From NCBI RefSeq assembly GCF_005405365.1, contig NZ_BJDX01000004.1, positions 124,001 to 188,000 on the forward strand: a stretch of DNA of 64,000 nt. Direction: 5' to 3'. The notes beneath the pieces are model-generated. The model was not told the DNA's origin. It searched no databases and worked only from the letters and a program-made list of their open reading frames with translations. Shown here piece by piece: positions 53,790 to 63,395 of this stretch. The stretch comes from Enterococcus xiangfangensis. GTDB lineage: Bacteria; Bacillota; Bacilli; Lactobacillales; Enterococcaceae. A program made the translations under genes and the position numbers. Numbering within the stretch: position 1 is the first letter of the stretch; every line of letters starts with the position of its first letter.

Positions 53790-54587
53790 ATGACAAAAAA
53801 CGTACTCACAATCGCTGGATCTGACACATTAGCTGGTGGTGGCCTGCAATCGGATCTAAAAACATTTGAGAATTACCACTTATTTGGTTTGACTGCAATT
53901 ACTTGTATCGCTGTGGTAAAAAACAAGCAATTTGAAATCAATGATCTTCCACCAGCATTACTACAAGATCAACTCGCAACGATCAAACAAGCGCTGAATT
54001 TATCTGGAATCAAGCTAGGATTGATCCATGACGTTGCAGCTCTTTCAATCGTAAAAGAATTTTTGCATGATTTCAAAGGTCCGATCGTACTCGATCCGGT
54101 AATGGCTTTTAAAGAAACCGATCAAGTCTACAGTCAAGCCTATCGAAGCGGACTAATTGAATTATTTCCTTTAGCTACGATCATTACACCTAATTTAAAA
54201 GAAGCCGAATTGTTAAGTCAACAAGAAATCACAAATCTTGATCAGATGAAACAAGCTGCGCAAAAAATGATTGATTTAGGTGCAATGGCTGTGGTGATTA
54301 AAGGCGGCGAACGATTAGCTGGCGACTCAGCCTCTGATTTGTTTTATGACGGTAAAACGTACCGGATTTTTTCAAAGCCAAAACTGAACAAAGCAACGAT
54401 CAATGGTGCCGGCTGTACGTTTGCTTCAGCAATCACGGCGAATCTAGTTTTAGGCAAAGAATTACAAACAGCTGTCATAGCTAGTAAAGATTTTGTCTAT
54501 CAAAGTATTCAAAATGGGATCTTATTAAACAATGGCGAAGGAAATGTGTGGCACGGAGAATGTGTAGAGATGGAGGAAAAAGCATGA
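53790..54587 (+). CDS. Pyridoxal / hydroxymethylpyrimidine kinase (ThiD/PdxK type)
   Basis: 265 residues from ATG 53790 (AAGGAG upstream). Ribokinase fold of the ThiD type: TIAGSDTLAGGGLQSDLKTF at the start, PIVLDPVMAF in the middle and the anion hole NGAGCTFASAI near 205-220. ThiD-type kinases phosphorylate hydroxymethylpyrimidine or pyridoxal/pyridoxine. Overlap with an ECF S-component gene and the lack of other thiamine genes nearby favour B6 salvage (PdxK) over thiamine synthesis, although this is inference. Confidence 0.85.
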   Translation: MTKNVLTIAGSDTLAGGGLQSDLKTFENYHLFGLTAITCIAVVKNKQFEINDLPPALLQDQLATIKQALNLSGIKLGLIHDVAALSIVKEFLHDFKGPIVLDPVMAFKETDQVYSQAYRSGLIELFPLATIITPNLKEAELLSQQEITNLDQMKQAAQKMIDLGAMAVVIKGGERLAGDSASDLFYDGKTYRIFSKPKLNKATINGAGCTFASAITANLVLGKELQTAVIASKDFVYQSIQNGILLNNGEGNVWHGECVEMEEKA

Positions 54588-55078
54588 AAACAAAAGAAAT
54601 GACAAAATTAGCTATGATGGTTGCATTAACGGTTACCCTTTCGATTATGTTTATTATTCCAATCCCCGCGACGAAGGGATTTGTGACGCTTTGCGAAGTC
54701 GGAATCTATGCCTCAGCCCTGCTTTTTGGACCAACTGGCGGATTATTAGTCGGTGCGTTGAGTGGCGGATTGATCGATTTGATTTCCGGTTATCCTGAAT
54801 GGGCAATTTTCTCTATTGTGATTCACGGATTCCAAGGGTTTCTTTTAGGATATTTGTATAATAAGTTTTCTAATAAAAAAGGCTTATTTCTTGGCTTTTC
54901 ATTCGCCAGTCTTTTTATGATAATCGGTTATGCTTTAGCTACAGCACTGCTATACGGTTGGGCTGCTGGACTTGCTTCACTGCCAGGCAATGCTGTTCAA
55001 AATATTTTTGGGATTGCTGTGACTTTGCCGCTTTTTCAGGCATTGCAAAAAGTTTTGCGTCATCCTCAATATAAATAG
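54584..55078 (+). CDS. ECF transporter S-component (vitamin B6 or pyrimidine precursor)
   Basis: 164 residues, six membrane helices, with the N-terminal KLAMMVALTVTLSIMF helix typical of S-components and the loop FGPTGGLLVGALSGGLIDL. The start overlaps the kinase stop (ATGA), so substrate uptake and phosphorylation are coupled. The S-component uses the shared EcfA-EcfT module coded elsewhere. Likely substrates are pyridoxine-type vitamers (PdxU-like) or hydroxymethylpyrimidine. Confidence 0.87.
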   Translation: MKTKEMTKLAMMVALTVTLSIMFIIPIPATKGFVTLCEVGIYASALLFGPTGGLLVGALSGGLIDLISGYPEWAIFSIVIHGFQGFLLGYLYNKFSNKKGLFLGFSFASLFMIIGYALATALLYGWAAGLASLPGNAVQNIFGIAVTLPLFQALQKVLRHPQYK

Positions 55079-55093
55079 AAGGAAGTTTAAAAA

Positions 55094-55633
55094 ATGGAAA
55101 AAGAAAAATTACAACAAGATTTAACTACTATCGTTAATGATGTACTAGATGCAGCAAATTTAAAGGCTGGAGATGTTTTTGTCTTAGGCTGTACTACTAG
55201 CGAGATCGTCGGTGGAACTATTGGGAAAAACTCTAGTCAAGAGACTGGTCAATGGGTAATTGAGACGTTAAGAACGATTCTTGAGCCTAAAAATATTTAC
55301 TTAGCCGTTCAAGGTTGCGAACACATCAATCGCGCAGTTGTCGTTGAACGTGCGCTTGCCGAAAAAAAAGATTGGGAAATTGTTTCTGTTAAACCCGCAA
55401 TGCACGCTGGCGGTTCTTGTTCTGTGGCTGCTTTTGAACAGTTTTCTGACCCAGTCGAGGTCGAGCACATCGTCGCTCAAGCTGGAATCGATATCGGTGA
55501 TACTTCAATCGGTATGCATGTAAAATATGTTCAAGTACCTGTCCGTCCATCGGTTAAAGAACTTGGTGGCGCTCATGTGACAGCATTACGCAGTCGGCCA
55601 AAATATATCGGCGGACCACGTGCAACTTATTAA
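55094..55633 (+). CDS. UPF0340 family protein (TIGR01440, YwlG-like)
   Basis: 179 residues. [26 protein letters not shown] and [10 protein letters not shown] are conserved marks of UPF0340. The fold is related to nucleotide or sugar-binding enzymes; no reaction is established that I know of. It is 15 bp behind the S-component gene with AAGGAAG as ribosome site, so it belongs to the same operon. Confidence 0.9.
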   Translation: MEKEKLQQDLTTIVNDVLDAANLKAGDVFVLGCTTSEIVGGTIGKNSSQETGQWVIETLRTILEPKNIYLAVQGCEHINRAVVVERALAEKKDWEIVSVKPAMHAGGSCSVAAFEQFSDPVEVEHIVAQAGIDIGDTSIGMHVKYVQVPVRPSVKELGGAHVTALRSRPKYIGGPRATY

Positions 55634-55676
55634 GCAAAAAAGGTGAGATCAGAATTCCTGATCTCACCTTTTTTGC
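55634..55676. terminator. Bidirectional terminator
   Basis: AAAAAAGGTGAGATCAG and CTGATCTCACCTTTTTT form a 17-bp perfect stem with a 6-base middle. Convergent stops lie on both sides. Confidence 0.95.
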
Positions 55677-57905
55677 TTAGATAAATCGGGCAATCAATTG
55701 TAATAATTGTTGCGGCAATGTCGCAATATCCGAAATATCGACGAAATTATTTTCACCATATAGCGTTCTTAGTTGTTCTTTGTCTTCCCCGATCGCACAA
55801 GCAATAAATAAGATACCTTGCCGTTCATAATCTTTTAAGACTGTTTGGATATCTTGTTTTGCCTTTTCACCTGTATAATCAGGCAAAGCTTTGGGCTGCC
55901 CGTCGCTGATCGATAGTAGCAGTTTTGTATCAGCAGTTTGCTGGTTGAGTTTTTCTGCTAATAAGCGCAGCGGTACACCATCACGATTGTTTTGACGCGG
56001 TTTCATTGTAGCAATTTTTGCCGCCAGATAATCATAAGTATCGTCAAATTCCTTATAAGAATAGATCGACGTTTTCTCACGCTGACTAAGGTCGGCTGAA
56101 TCGCCGTATAACATTAGAGGAATTTGGATTTTTTCGGCAAATAAACTCAAGGCAATCGCCGCTAATTTTGCAGTTTCGATTCGATCATCCCGCAACATAG
56201 AACCAGATTCATCAACTCTGACCGCTAGTGCCAAAGAAGGCTGTTCATTTGGCGGATTTTTTTTATCAAAGTTTCGCAAATCTCCGTAAGCGACGTGACC
56301 TGGATTAAATCGAGCCCCATAATATTTTCCACTAGAAAAATCACTGCTGACTTCTTTATCCAATAAATCATTGATCACACGACTGAGACTCTCGACTTCA
56401 GGTAAAACGTTTTGTGTTAACTGTTTTCCTTGTGCCAAGGCAGCTTCCGTAATTTTTGGTCGATGTACGATCGTCCCTTCTTTTGCATGGATCGTCTCTT
56501 GCAAAATTTTTCGAACTTCACGATTCAATTCTTTTCGTTTGTTTTTATCGATTTCTGCTAATTCATCCAGCGACATCGCTGAACCAATCTTATCTTCTTC
56601 ATCAATAGAAGCTGTCTCGCTTTTAGACTCAGCCTCTGAAGGTGTTCCATCTTCCGGAACGTCCATCACCGCTTGTTTTTCTGAAACAATTGCCTCATCA
56701 GATACCGCATCTTCTTGAGTGATGTCCGCTTTTTCTTCCTCAGCAGATTCATTTTTCAATGTCGCAGATTCAGCCTCTTCCACGATATTACGCTGCTCTG
56801 CTTCTGCTTGGCTGATCTTTCGACCTTGTCGCATTTTTTGCTGATTTTTGACTTGTTGAAGTGCACTTAAGAGACCACTTTGCTCTAATGCTGTTTGTAA
56901 AATATTCAACTCTGTTTCATCTGTAGTCAATTTGTATAAGACTTTAGGAAAAATACTTTCCAATGGGTCTTGCCCTTGTTTCAAACTATTTACCCAGAAA
57001 AAATAAGAACGCATACCTGCGACACCTTTGATTGCATTGGCTTTAGCCGTTTCATCAAGCAATCGAATGATCTTAGCCATGATTTCCAAATAATCGTGAT
57101 CAGTAAAATTCATTTTTGCAATTGCTCGTTCGATCATTACTTCAATCGAAGGCAGGTCCATTTTTTCGGCATGTTGTACACGATCACGCAACGACTCATT
57201 TAGTGGGCGATTGCCTTGATAATTGCGATTGGTAGTGATCACTACGACACAGTCTGCATGACGGCGGATAATCCCTGTCGGAATATTCAACAAGCCGTTT
57301 GGCTCTAATGCAGAATTTAACGCAACTAAGACAGAGGCATCACGAATGACGGTCGGCTCTTGAATCTCTAGCAAATAACCTTTTTGCATTGCTCGTACAA
57401 TCTCTGAAGGATAAAATTTATAGTCCACACTGGTTGCTGTCTCCGTTTGGTCGATACGTTCGATCAATTTGCTCAAACGTTCCTTTGCTTGATTGGCATC
57501 AAGTTGGAAGTGTGTTGCGATCACTGTTAAAACTTCTTGCAATGAATCGGTTTGATAGATTGTTTCTAGCAGTTCACGGTCTTCATCATTATCTGCTGCA
57601 ACCACCGGCAAAAGTGCTCCGAAGACATCCGTCTTATCCATGTCAGCAAAACAAGTTACTTTAGTATAGGGAAGCTGCAGATCGGCTGAGAGCGCCCGGG
57701 CTAATTGGGTTTTTCCTGAACCTGCGTCGCCTTCTAATAATACATTCATGATCTTCATCTCAGGATCATGCCAGTTGTTTTTGATTTCTGAAGCAATCCG
57801 AAGTTCTTCTTGACTCGTTTTATGACTTGCAGGTTTGTGCCAAATCATTTGTTCTTCTACTTTAGTAAAACGTCGACCTTCTGTTACGACAAAAGGGTTA
57901 TTCAT
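55677..57905 (-). CDS. MoxR-type AAA ATPase fused to a von Willebrand A domain
   Basis: 742 residues. AAA module with Walker A GDAGSGKT (59-66), TTNRN sensor and an arginine-finger area; then an acidic disordered linker (about 370-455, many E, S, A, D) and a helical part; last a VWA domain with the MIDAS motif DESGS near 560 and SDGQPKAL. Usually MoxR and VWA (or CobT-like) proteins are separate genes of chaperone or metal-insertion pairs; here they are one chain. ATG 57905 after GTGAGG is preferred to GTG 57911. It is cotranscribed with a DUF6530 gene under a palindromic operator. Confidence 0.85.
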   Translation of the reverse strand: MNNPFVVTEGRRFTKVEEQMIWHKPASHKTSQEELRIASEIKNNWHDPEMKIMNVLLEGDAGSGKTQLARALSADLQLPYTKVTCFADMDKTDVFGALLPVVAADNDEDRELLETIYQTDSLQEVLTVIATHFQLDANQAKERLSKLIERIDQTETATSVDYKFYPSEIVRAMQKGYLLEIQEPTVIRDASVLVALNSALEPNGLLNIPTGIIRRHADCVVVITTNRNYQGNRPLNESLRDRVQHAEKMDLPSIEVMIERAIAKMNFTDHDYLEIMAKIIRLLDETAKANAIKGVAGMRSYFFWVNSLKQGQDPLESIFPKVLYKLTTDETELNILQTALEQSGLLSALQQVKNQQKMRQGRKISQAEAEQRNIVEEAESATLKNESAEEEKADITQEDAVSDEAIVSEKQAVMDVPEDGTPSEAESKSETASIDEEDKIGSAMSLDELAEIDKNKRKELNREVRKILQETIHAKEGTIVHRPKITEAALAQGKQLTQNVLPEVESLSRVINDLLDKEVSSDFSSGKYYGARFNPGHVAYGDLRNFDKKNPPNEQPSLALAVRVDESGSMLRDDRIETAKLAAIALSLFAEKIQIPLMLYGDSADLSQREKTSIYSYKEFDDTYDYLAAKIATMKPRQNNRDGVPLRLLAEKLNQQTADTKLLLSISDGQPKALPDYTGEKAKQDIQTVLKDYERQGILFIACAIGEDKEQLRTLYGENNFVDISDIATLPQQLLQLIARFI

Positions 57906-57929
57906 CCTCACTCACCTCGTATTTTCGGT

Positions 57930-58409
57930 TTAATAACCTAATTCATCTAATAAACGTTTAAGGGTCCGATAACGCTGTGCAATGATATCACCGTCTTTAT
58001 TCATCGTATCATTGAATAAAATGATATCTTCATCAATCTTGGGATTCTCAGTATCAACCTTGACTTCCATTCGACCGCCTTGCAATCCAATAATATCGAC
58101 TTTAGGATCTTCTGGATTATAAAATTTTTCATAGCGATAGGCGTCTTGTAAATAAATACTTGATTGGGCCACTAAAATAGCTAAATCTAAAATCCGTGTG
58201 ATCGGCAACTCTTCTGATTGGCGTGACCATTTCTCACCTGTATGGCGCCAAACTTTCCCTGAGATATCGACTCGACCGCGGTCGTTCCACTGCGCTAAGC
58301 CAAGCGTCAATCCTTTGGCATCGCTATCCCAAGCGTTATGACCATCAATCTTATCATAGTCTTCTACTAAGAAGACCGGTTTATGTTTTAAATTCGTTGG
58401 TATTTTCAT
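57930..58409 (-). CDS. DUF6530-type protein
   Basis: 159 residues. HNAWDSDAKGLTLGLAQWNDRG and KVWRHTGEKWSRQSEELPI agree with what I recall as DUF6530; function unknown. ATG 58409 with AAGGAGG 10 bases upstream. First gene of a two-gene operon with the MoxR-VWA protein (24 bp gap), so it is likely a partner or substrate of that ATPase. Confidence 0.7.
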   Translation of the reverse strand: MKIPTNLKHKPVFLVEDYDKIDGHNAWDSDAKGLTLGLAQWNDRGRVDISGKVWRHTGEKWSRQSEELPITRILDLAILVAQSSIYLQDAYRYEKFYNPEDPKVDIIGLQGGRMEVKVDTENPKIDEDIILFNDTMNKDGDIIAQRYRTLKRLLDELGY

Positions 58410-58424
58410 CAAAATTTCCTCCTT

Positions 58425-58499
58425 TTAGTAAATTACTCATTTAGTAACTTACTAAACTACTAATGAAAAAAGGATACGCAATTCCACTATTTTTTGCAA
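58425..58499 (-). promoter_or_regulatory. Promoter with tandem TTTAGTAA/TTACTAAA operators
   Basis: On the minus strand TTGCAA (58494-58499), 17 bp, TATCCT (58471-58476). Downstream of the -10 lies the perfect 17-bp palindrome TTTAGTAA-C-TTACTAAA (58440-58456), and next to it a diverged second copy (58425-58441). Their place just after the transcription start is that of a repressor roadblock for the DUF6530-MoxR-VWA operon. Confidence 0.75.
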
Positions 58500-58512
58500 C
58501 TATCTTACTTCA

Positions 58513-58552
58513 AAAAAAGGTGTATGACAAAAGTTTGTCATACACCTTTTTA
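58513..58552. terminator. Terminator of the degV gene
   Basis: AAAAAGGTGTATGACAAA and TTTGTCATACACCTTTTT form an 18-bp stem with a short loop; it lies between the degV stop (58555) and the operon start at 58409. Confidence 0.95.
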
Positions 58553-58554
58553 AT

Positions 58555-59397
58555 TTAAGCAACGCCTAAAGCAATCGCTTTATCTCCTAAATGAGTCCCA
58601 ATGACCGGACCAAATGTTCCAATCTCAATAATTGCGTCTGGATATTTTTGACTCAGCTTTTCGTATTCTTGCTGTGCCAACTCTGGATTGTTGCCGTGGA
58701 TAACAAATATCCGCAGGTCTTCACCTTTTTCTTGACGTTGTTCTTCAATAATTTCTTCTGTCCGCTGCAATGCTTTTTTCAGTGAACGAATTTTTTCAGC
58801 TAGAACGATTTTGCCTTCTCTAAATGTTAAAATCGGTTTGATTTTCAATAACCCGCCAATAATCGCTGCGCCATTTGTCAAACGTCCACCACGAACAAGA
58901 TTGTCCAAATCATCAACAATGATATACGCCTTTGTTGTATCACGGATCCGATCAATCGCAGCTAGTATTTCCTCCAATGATTTTCCTTCATCGCCCATTT
59001 CCAATGCTTTTTCTACCATATATCCCATCGGAACACTAGTGATTTTTGAATCATATGGAATTACTTGTAAACCAGTAACATCATCTTTGATCGCTGTTAA
59101 AGTTCGAACAAATCCAGAAATCCCTTCGGATAAATGAATGCTGATGACAGTATCATAGCCCTGGTCTTTAATCGAGCGATACAATTCATAGACTTCGCCA
59201 AGAACAGGTTGAGATGTTTTCGGGAAATCTTTGTTGCTTTTCAATTTCTGATAAAATTCTTCATAACCAATATCTACACCTTCTTCAAAAGGCTGATCAT
59301 CAATAATAACCGGAATCGGAATAACAAATAGATCTTTATGATTGCGTGTGCGTTCATTCAGATAGGCGGTACTATCTGTCACGATCGCTAATTTCAT
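58555..59397 (-). CDS. DegV/FakB fatty-acid-binding protein
   Basis: 280 residues. IVTDSTAYL at the start, the KTSQPVLGE loop, IHLSEGISG and the RGGRLT motif are typical of DegV. FakB proteins of this family present fatty acids to the kinase FakA for phosphorylation. Which fatty acid class is bound cannot be told. AACGAGGAAG precedes the ATG; single-gene unit. Confidence 0.9.
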   Translation of the reverse strand: MKLAIVTDSTAYLNERTRNHKDLFVIPIPVIIDDQPFEEGVDIGYEEFYQKLKSNKDFPKTSQPVLGEVYELYRSIKDQGYDTVISIHLSEGISGFVRTLTAIKDDVTGLQVIPYDSKITSVPMGYMVEKALEMGDEGKSLEEILAAIDRIRDTTKAYIIVDDLDNLVRGGRLTNGAAIIGGLLKIKPILTFREGKIVLAEKIRSLKKALQRTEEIIEEQRQEKGEDLRIFVIHGNNPELAQQEYEKLSQKYPDAIIEIGTFGPVIGTHLGDKAIALGVA

Positions 59398-59476
59398 ACT
59401 CGCTTCCTCGTTTCAATCAAAATTTACAATAGATATAATATAGCACAATCATAGATTCATGGGAATCTAAAATCGA

Positions 59477-60664
59477 CTACTCGCCTAAAAATTCTTGCGC
59501 GGCTTGTGCATTTTGATTGGTGTCAACAGCTAGTGCACTCCCGGCATTTGCCGTATCGATATAAGTCCATGAACCGTCGACGGGTAAAGTCAAACGTTCG
59601 ATTCCACCTATTGCTTTTGCAAAGTTGAATAAATTACCGACTAAGAAAGTATTTGGCATATCTGTCGATAAGTAACCCCAGATCTTTCCAGCAGCATATG
59701 GGCCACGCAATAATACAAGTGGATTTTTCAACTGGCCGAAAACGGTTTGCATGACTTGCTGTTGGCGTCGAACACGACCGAAGTCGCCTTCTTCATCCAT
59801 TCGAAAACGCGCATAGTTCAACAATGTGTGCCCGTTCATTCGTTGTGGTCATTTCGTGATCGGTTCATCGATATACGCACTCATGTCTTTTTCTGCATCA
59901 AGCTGGACCCCGCTAGGAAAAAGCGTGTCGATACCTTTTTCAAATGTTTGGAAATCAACCATCGCATAATAGCGGCAGTCTATTCCAAAATTATTTTTTA
60001 AGGTTTGGCGAACAAGATCGGCACCGCCGTACGCGTAAGCTGCATTTAATTTATTCTGTCCAACACCGGGAATATCAACATACATATCTCGCATGAAAGA
60101 AACTAGTTTCGGTTTTCCATGCCCATCAACTTGCAGCACCATCATCGAATCCGATCGCCCGCTAATATTATCACGAGTATCGCTACCTAAGAGCAGGATA
60201 TTTTTTGTTCCATTTTCTGATGCGACGCCATTAAATTCTTGTGTTTCGATTTTAGCCATCGAAGAATCATGTTTTGCCGCGAAATTTCCCACGCCAAAGG
60301 CAACTACGGAATAACCGAGTAGTGCGATTAAAACAAACAGTAGGATTTTACGCCAGCTTCGCTTTTTTTTCAGCTTTTGTCCGTAAGGATTTTTAGGCGC
60401 TCGTTTAAACGGATTCTTGATTTTTGGTCGTTTAAACGTGAAATGCTTCTTTTTCGGTTCCGGACTTTGTTCCTGGTAATGGTCCTCGTAATAATTATTT
60501 TGTGGTTCTTGAAATCTTGCTTGCTCTTCGTATCTGCTTTTTTCATACTCAGGTCTGTTAGTAGTCTGCGGATCTTTTTTTAACTCACGACGAAAGTTAA
60601 ACGGTTTTTTCTCTTCTTTTTGACTTTCCTCGTGGATCTTTTTGTATTTGTCCATTCGGCTCAT
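59477..60664 (-). pseudogene. LytR-CpsA-Psr (LCP) protein interrupted by one TGA
   Basis: 395 codons from ATG 60664 (AAGAGGTG upstream). A basic cytoplasmic part of about 95 residues, one membrane helix (about 102-122) and an LCP domain: LLLGSDTRDNISGRSDSMMV and SFMRDMYVDIPG before, RFRMDEEGDFGRVRRQQQVM after the break. Codon 272 is TGA (59851-59849), and the frame goes on unchanged through PQRMNGHTLLNY to 59477, so a single substitution (for example GGA to TGA) is enough. The conserved arginines of the C-terminal motif would be lost. The TGA-C context is prone to readthrough, so some full protein may be made. LCP enzymes attach teichoic acids or polysaccharides to peptidoglycan. Confidence 0.85.
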
Positions 60665-60753
60665 AGTGCACCTCTTCATCTCATTGCTATCATTATTAAA
60701 ATAGCAAATCATTCGGGCTTTGTCCTATTTTTCCAAAAAAAAATTAGAAAACC

Positions 60754-61605
60754 TTAACTAAGATTTCCTAATTTTGGAAGATAGGTGGGGTAATCCCCAA
60801 TCAATGTTACAGTGATGTTCTGCGCTTTTAATTGATCTAGTACTTTTTGTAGTCTATGCTCTTCCGGTGTTTCGAGATCAATAATAAAGAAGTATTCGCC
60901 CAGCTTCGTTTTTTGCGTGCGAGATTCGATCTTGGTCAAATTGATTTTCTCTGCCGAAAAAATTGCAAGACATTGATAAAGTGCTCCTGGCTGATTAGAA
61001 GCTAAATCACACAGCACAGTCGCTTTTTGCTTTTTCTGAGGCAACTTTCCAGCTAACGGCTGCGAACCCAATACCCAAAAACGTGTTTCATTTTCACTGA
61101 TCGACTGAATGTTCTCTTTAACGACCGTCAAACCAAATTGTTCGGCCGCCGCTCTTGAACCAATCGCCGCATATTTTTTTGCGGGATTATCGGCTACTTT
61201 TTTCGCGCCTTGCGCGGTTGAACCGGTTTGTTCGATATCGACTGTGGGAAAGTGGTCCAGTAGAAAAATTTGCGATTGAGCTAAGGCTTGTGGATGACTG
61301 CAGATCAGTTCTATCTCTTCCCAAGTCTTCGCATGATTCGGATGAACCATCAACTGTTGATGGATTGGCAGCACGATTTCAGCTTGGATCGTCGGCAACG
61401 TTTGAAAAATCAAATCTAGCGTCGGCAACACTGAACCTTCGATCGTATTTTCAATGGGTACGACACAATAATCTAATGTCTTTTTTCTTTGTTCTTCAAG
61501 CAATGCAGTCAACGAATTATACGGAAATAAGTCACTCTCTTTAAAAAAGTTTATTGCCGCACTATAGGTAAATGATCCTTTTGGTCCTAAATAGCCAACT
61601 TTCAT
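60754..61605 (-). CDS. pheA: Prephenate dehydratase
   Basis: 283 residues. PDT domain (GPKGSFTYSAA, PIENTIEGSV, ETRFWVLG with the catalytic Thr-Arg-Phe) and a C-terminal ACT domain (QPGALYQCLAIFSAEKINLTKIESR) for phenylalanine feedback. Makes phenylpyruvate from prephenate. The start codon overlaps the stop of aroK by one base, so it is part of the aromatic operon. Confidence 0.95.
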   Translation of the reverse strand: MKVGYLGPKGSFTYSAAINFFKESDLFPYNSLTALLEEQRKKTLDYCVVPIENTIEGSVLPTLDLIFQTLPTIQAEIVLPIHQQLMVHPNHAKTWEEIELICSHPQALAQSQIFLLDHFPTVDIEQTGSTAQGAKKVADNPAKKYAAIGSRAAAEQFGLTVVKENIQSISENETRFWVLGSQPLAGKLPQKKQKATVLCDLASNQPGALYQCLAIFSAEKINLTKIESRTQKTKLGEYFFIIDLETPEEHRLQKVLDQLKAQNITVTLIGDYPTYLPKLGNLS

Positions 61606-62108
61606 TAGGATGCAACCTGTTGTATGATTTCATTGACGATTTCTTGCGGTAATTTTTCAGAAGTATCCACCGTGATTTTTGCTAATTTTTCATAAAGTTT
61701 TTCTCTTGAGAAAAATAACCGCTTCAAGTCCCCGTCATCATTTTTGATTGCTAACGGGCGAACATTTATTTTGTCCTCACGAATTCGTTGCACTAAGACA
61801 TTTGCATCGGCTTTTAAATAGACAACTAATTTATCTGATAAAACTTTTTGATTTTCTTGTTGCAAGATCACACCGCCGCCAGTTGCGATAACAGACTCTT
61901 CATTTAGTGCTTCTTTTAAAAGGCTTGTCTCATGTTCTCGAAATGCTGCTTCACCGTGTTCTTCAAAATACTCACTGATGGGCTGACCAATCCGTTCAAC
62001 TAAGACATCATCCATGTCAACTACGCGAGCCTCCAGCGCAGCAGCAAGTTCTTTACTAATAGTTGTTTTTCCGGCTCCCATAAAACCGATTAAGACGATT
62101 GATTCCAT
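61605..62108 (-). CDS. aroK: Shikimate kinase
   Basis: 167 residues. P-loop GFMGAGKTT (8-16), the shikimate-binding DMDDVLVERIGQ and ATGGGVILQ motifs and the lid INVRPL. Phosphorylates shikimate at O3. It overlaps both aroA and pheA by one base. Confidence 0.96.
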   Translation of the reverse strand: MESIVLIGFMGAGKTTISKELAAALEARVVDMDDVLVERIGQPISEYFEEHGEAAFREHETSLLKEALNEESVIATGGGVILQQENQKVLSDKLVVYLKADANVLVQRIREDKINVRPLAIKNDDGDLKRLFFSREKLYEKLAKITVDTSEKLPQEIVNEIIQQVAS

Positions 62109-63391
62109 TAGACATTCTCCTTTATTAATAAACTCAAGTCAGTAAAAAAGTTCGGATAAGAAATATTGATTGCTTCAGGATTATTCAATTCAACAGTCTC
62201 TTCAGTCAATAATGCGGCAATTTGCAGCATCATTCCAATCCGATGATCACCATGACTATCGACAATTCCACCATGCAAAGGTGTTGGCCCGTGAATGATC
62301 AGGCCATCTTCCGTCGTCTCGATCTTAGCTCCCAATTTATTCAATTCTTGAGCAGTCGCATCGATTCGATTGGTTTCTTTAACTTTTAATTCTTGCGCAT
62401 CAGAAATGATCGTCGTACCAGTTGCTTGCGTTGCCGCTAGAGCAACAATAGGCAATTCATCAATCAAACGCGGAATGATTTCTCCAGAAATCTCTACTGC
62501 TTTCAATGCTGCGGATTCGATCAACAGATCTGCGGCTTGATTTTGCGGATCGTAAGCCAACTGCTGGATCTCTCCTCCCATCTCATTCAATACATCCAAG
62601 ATTCCCGTACGAGTCGGATTGACTCCGACGTGATTTAACCGCAACTTGCTTTTTGGTAATAGACTAGCCGCCACTAAATAAAAAGCCGCTGAAGAGATAT
62701 CTCCTGGGACGGTTACTTCTTGTCCAACCAGCTGTTGACCACCAGAAACGGAGATTTTTTTATCTTCTACTAAAATTTCTCCACCAAATTGTTTGATCAT
62801 TTCTTCTGTATGATTGCGAGACTTTTCTTTTTCGATAATCGTCGTTGTTCCTTTTGCTTGCAAAGCCGCAAAGAGAATCGCGGATTTTACTTGAGCGCTT
62901 GCGATGGGCATTTCATAAGTAATAGCTGATAACTGGCTGCCTCGAATCTCGATTGGCGGAAATTCACTGCCGGCATTTCCTTGCAAATTCCCCCCCATCG
63001 TTCGTAACGGACCCATGACTCTTTCCATCGGCCGGCGGTTCAATGAAGCATCCCCAGCTATTTTTGATGTAAATGACTGTCCCGCCAAAATTCCCAATAC
63101 TAAACGCATCGTTGTTCCAGAATTTCCAGCATCCAATACTTCTTCAGGTGCTTGTAAATTTTGAAACCCTGCCCCTTCAACAATAATATCTTTTCCGTCA
63201 TCTTGGATCGTGACTCCTAGCGCTTTAAAAACCGCGACAGTACTCAAACAATCCTCTGCTCTTAAGAAGTTATGAATCGTTGTCTTTCCCTGACTGATTG
63301 CTCCAAACATGATACTGCGATGTGAAATTGATTTATCTGCCGGCACTGTCAACATACCGTTTATCCCAGTTTTAGTTCCCAATAATTTCAT
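62108..63391 (-). CDS. aroA: EPSP synthase (3-phosphoshikimate 1-carboxyvinyltransferase)
   Basis: 427 residues. [12 protein letters not shown] at the start, [10 protein letters not shown] around residue 92, and [10 protein letters not shown] and [10 protein letters not shown] near the end are the conserved family motifs. In the phosphoenolpyruvate loop the sequence AGNSGTTMR corresponds to the class I/II deciding stretch. It sits between tyrA and aroK in one operon. Confidence 0.96.
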   Translation of the reverse strand: MKLLGTKTGINGMLTVPADKSISHRSIMFGAISQGKTTIHNFLRAEDCLSTVAVFKALGVTIQDDGKDIIVEGAGFQNLQAPEEVLDAGNSGTTMRLVLGILAGQSFTSKIAGDASLNRRPMERVMGPLRTMGGNLQGNAGSEFPPIEIRGSQLSAITYEMPIASAQVKSAILFAALQAKGTTTIIEKEKSRNHTEEMIKQFGGEILVEDKKISVSGGQQLVGQEVTVPGDISSAAFYLVAASLLPKSKLRLNHVGVNPTRTGILDVLNEMGGEIQQLAYDPQNQAADLLIESAALKAVEISGEIIPRLIDELPIVALAATQATGTTIISDAQELKVKETNRIDATAQELNKLGAKIETTEDGLIIHGPTPLHGGIVDSHGDHRIGMMLQIAALLTEETVELNNPEAINISYPNFFTDLSLLIKENV

Positions 63392-63395
63392 TTGT

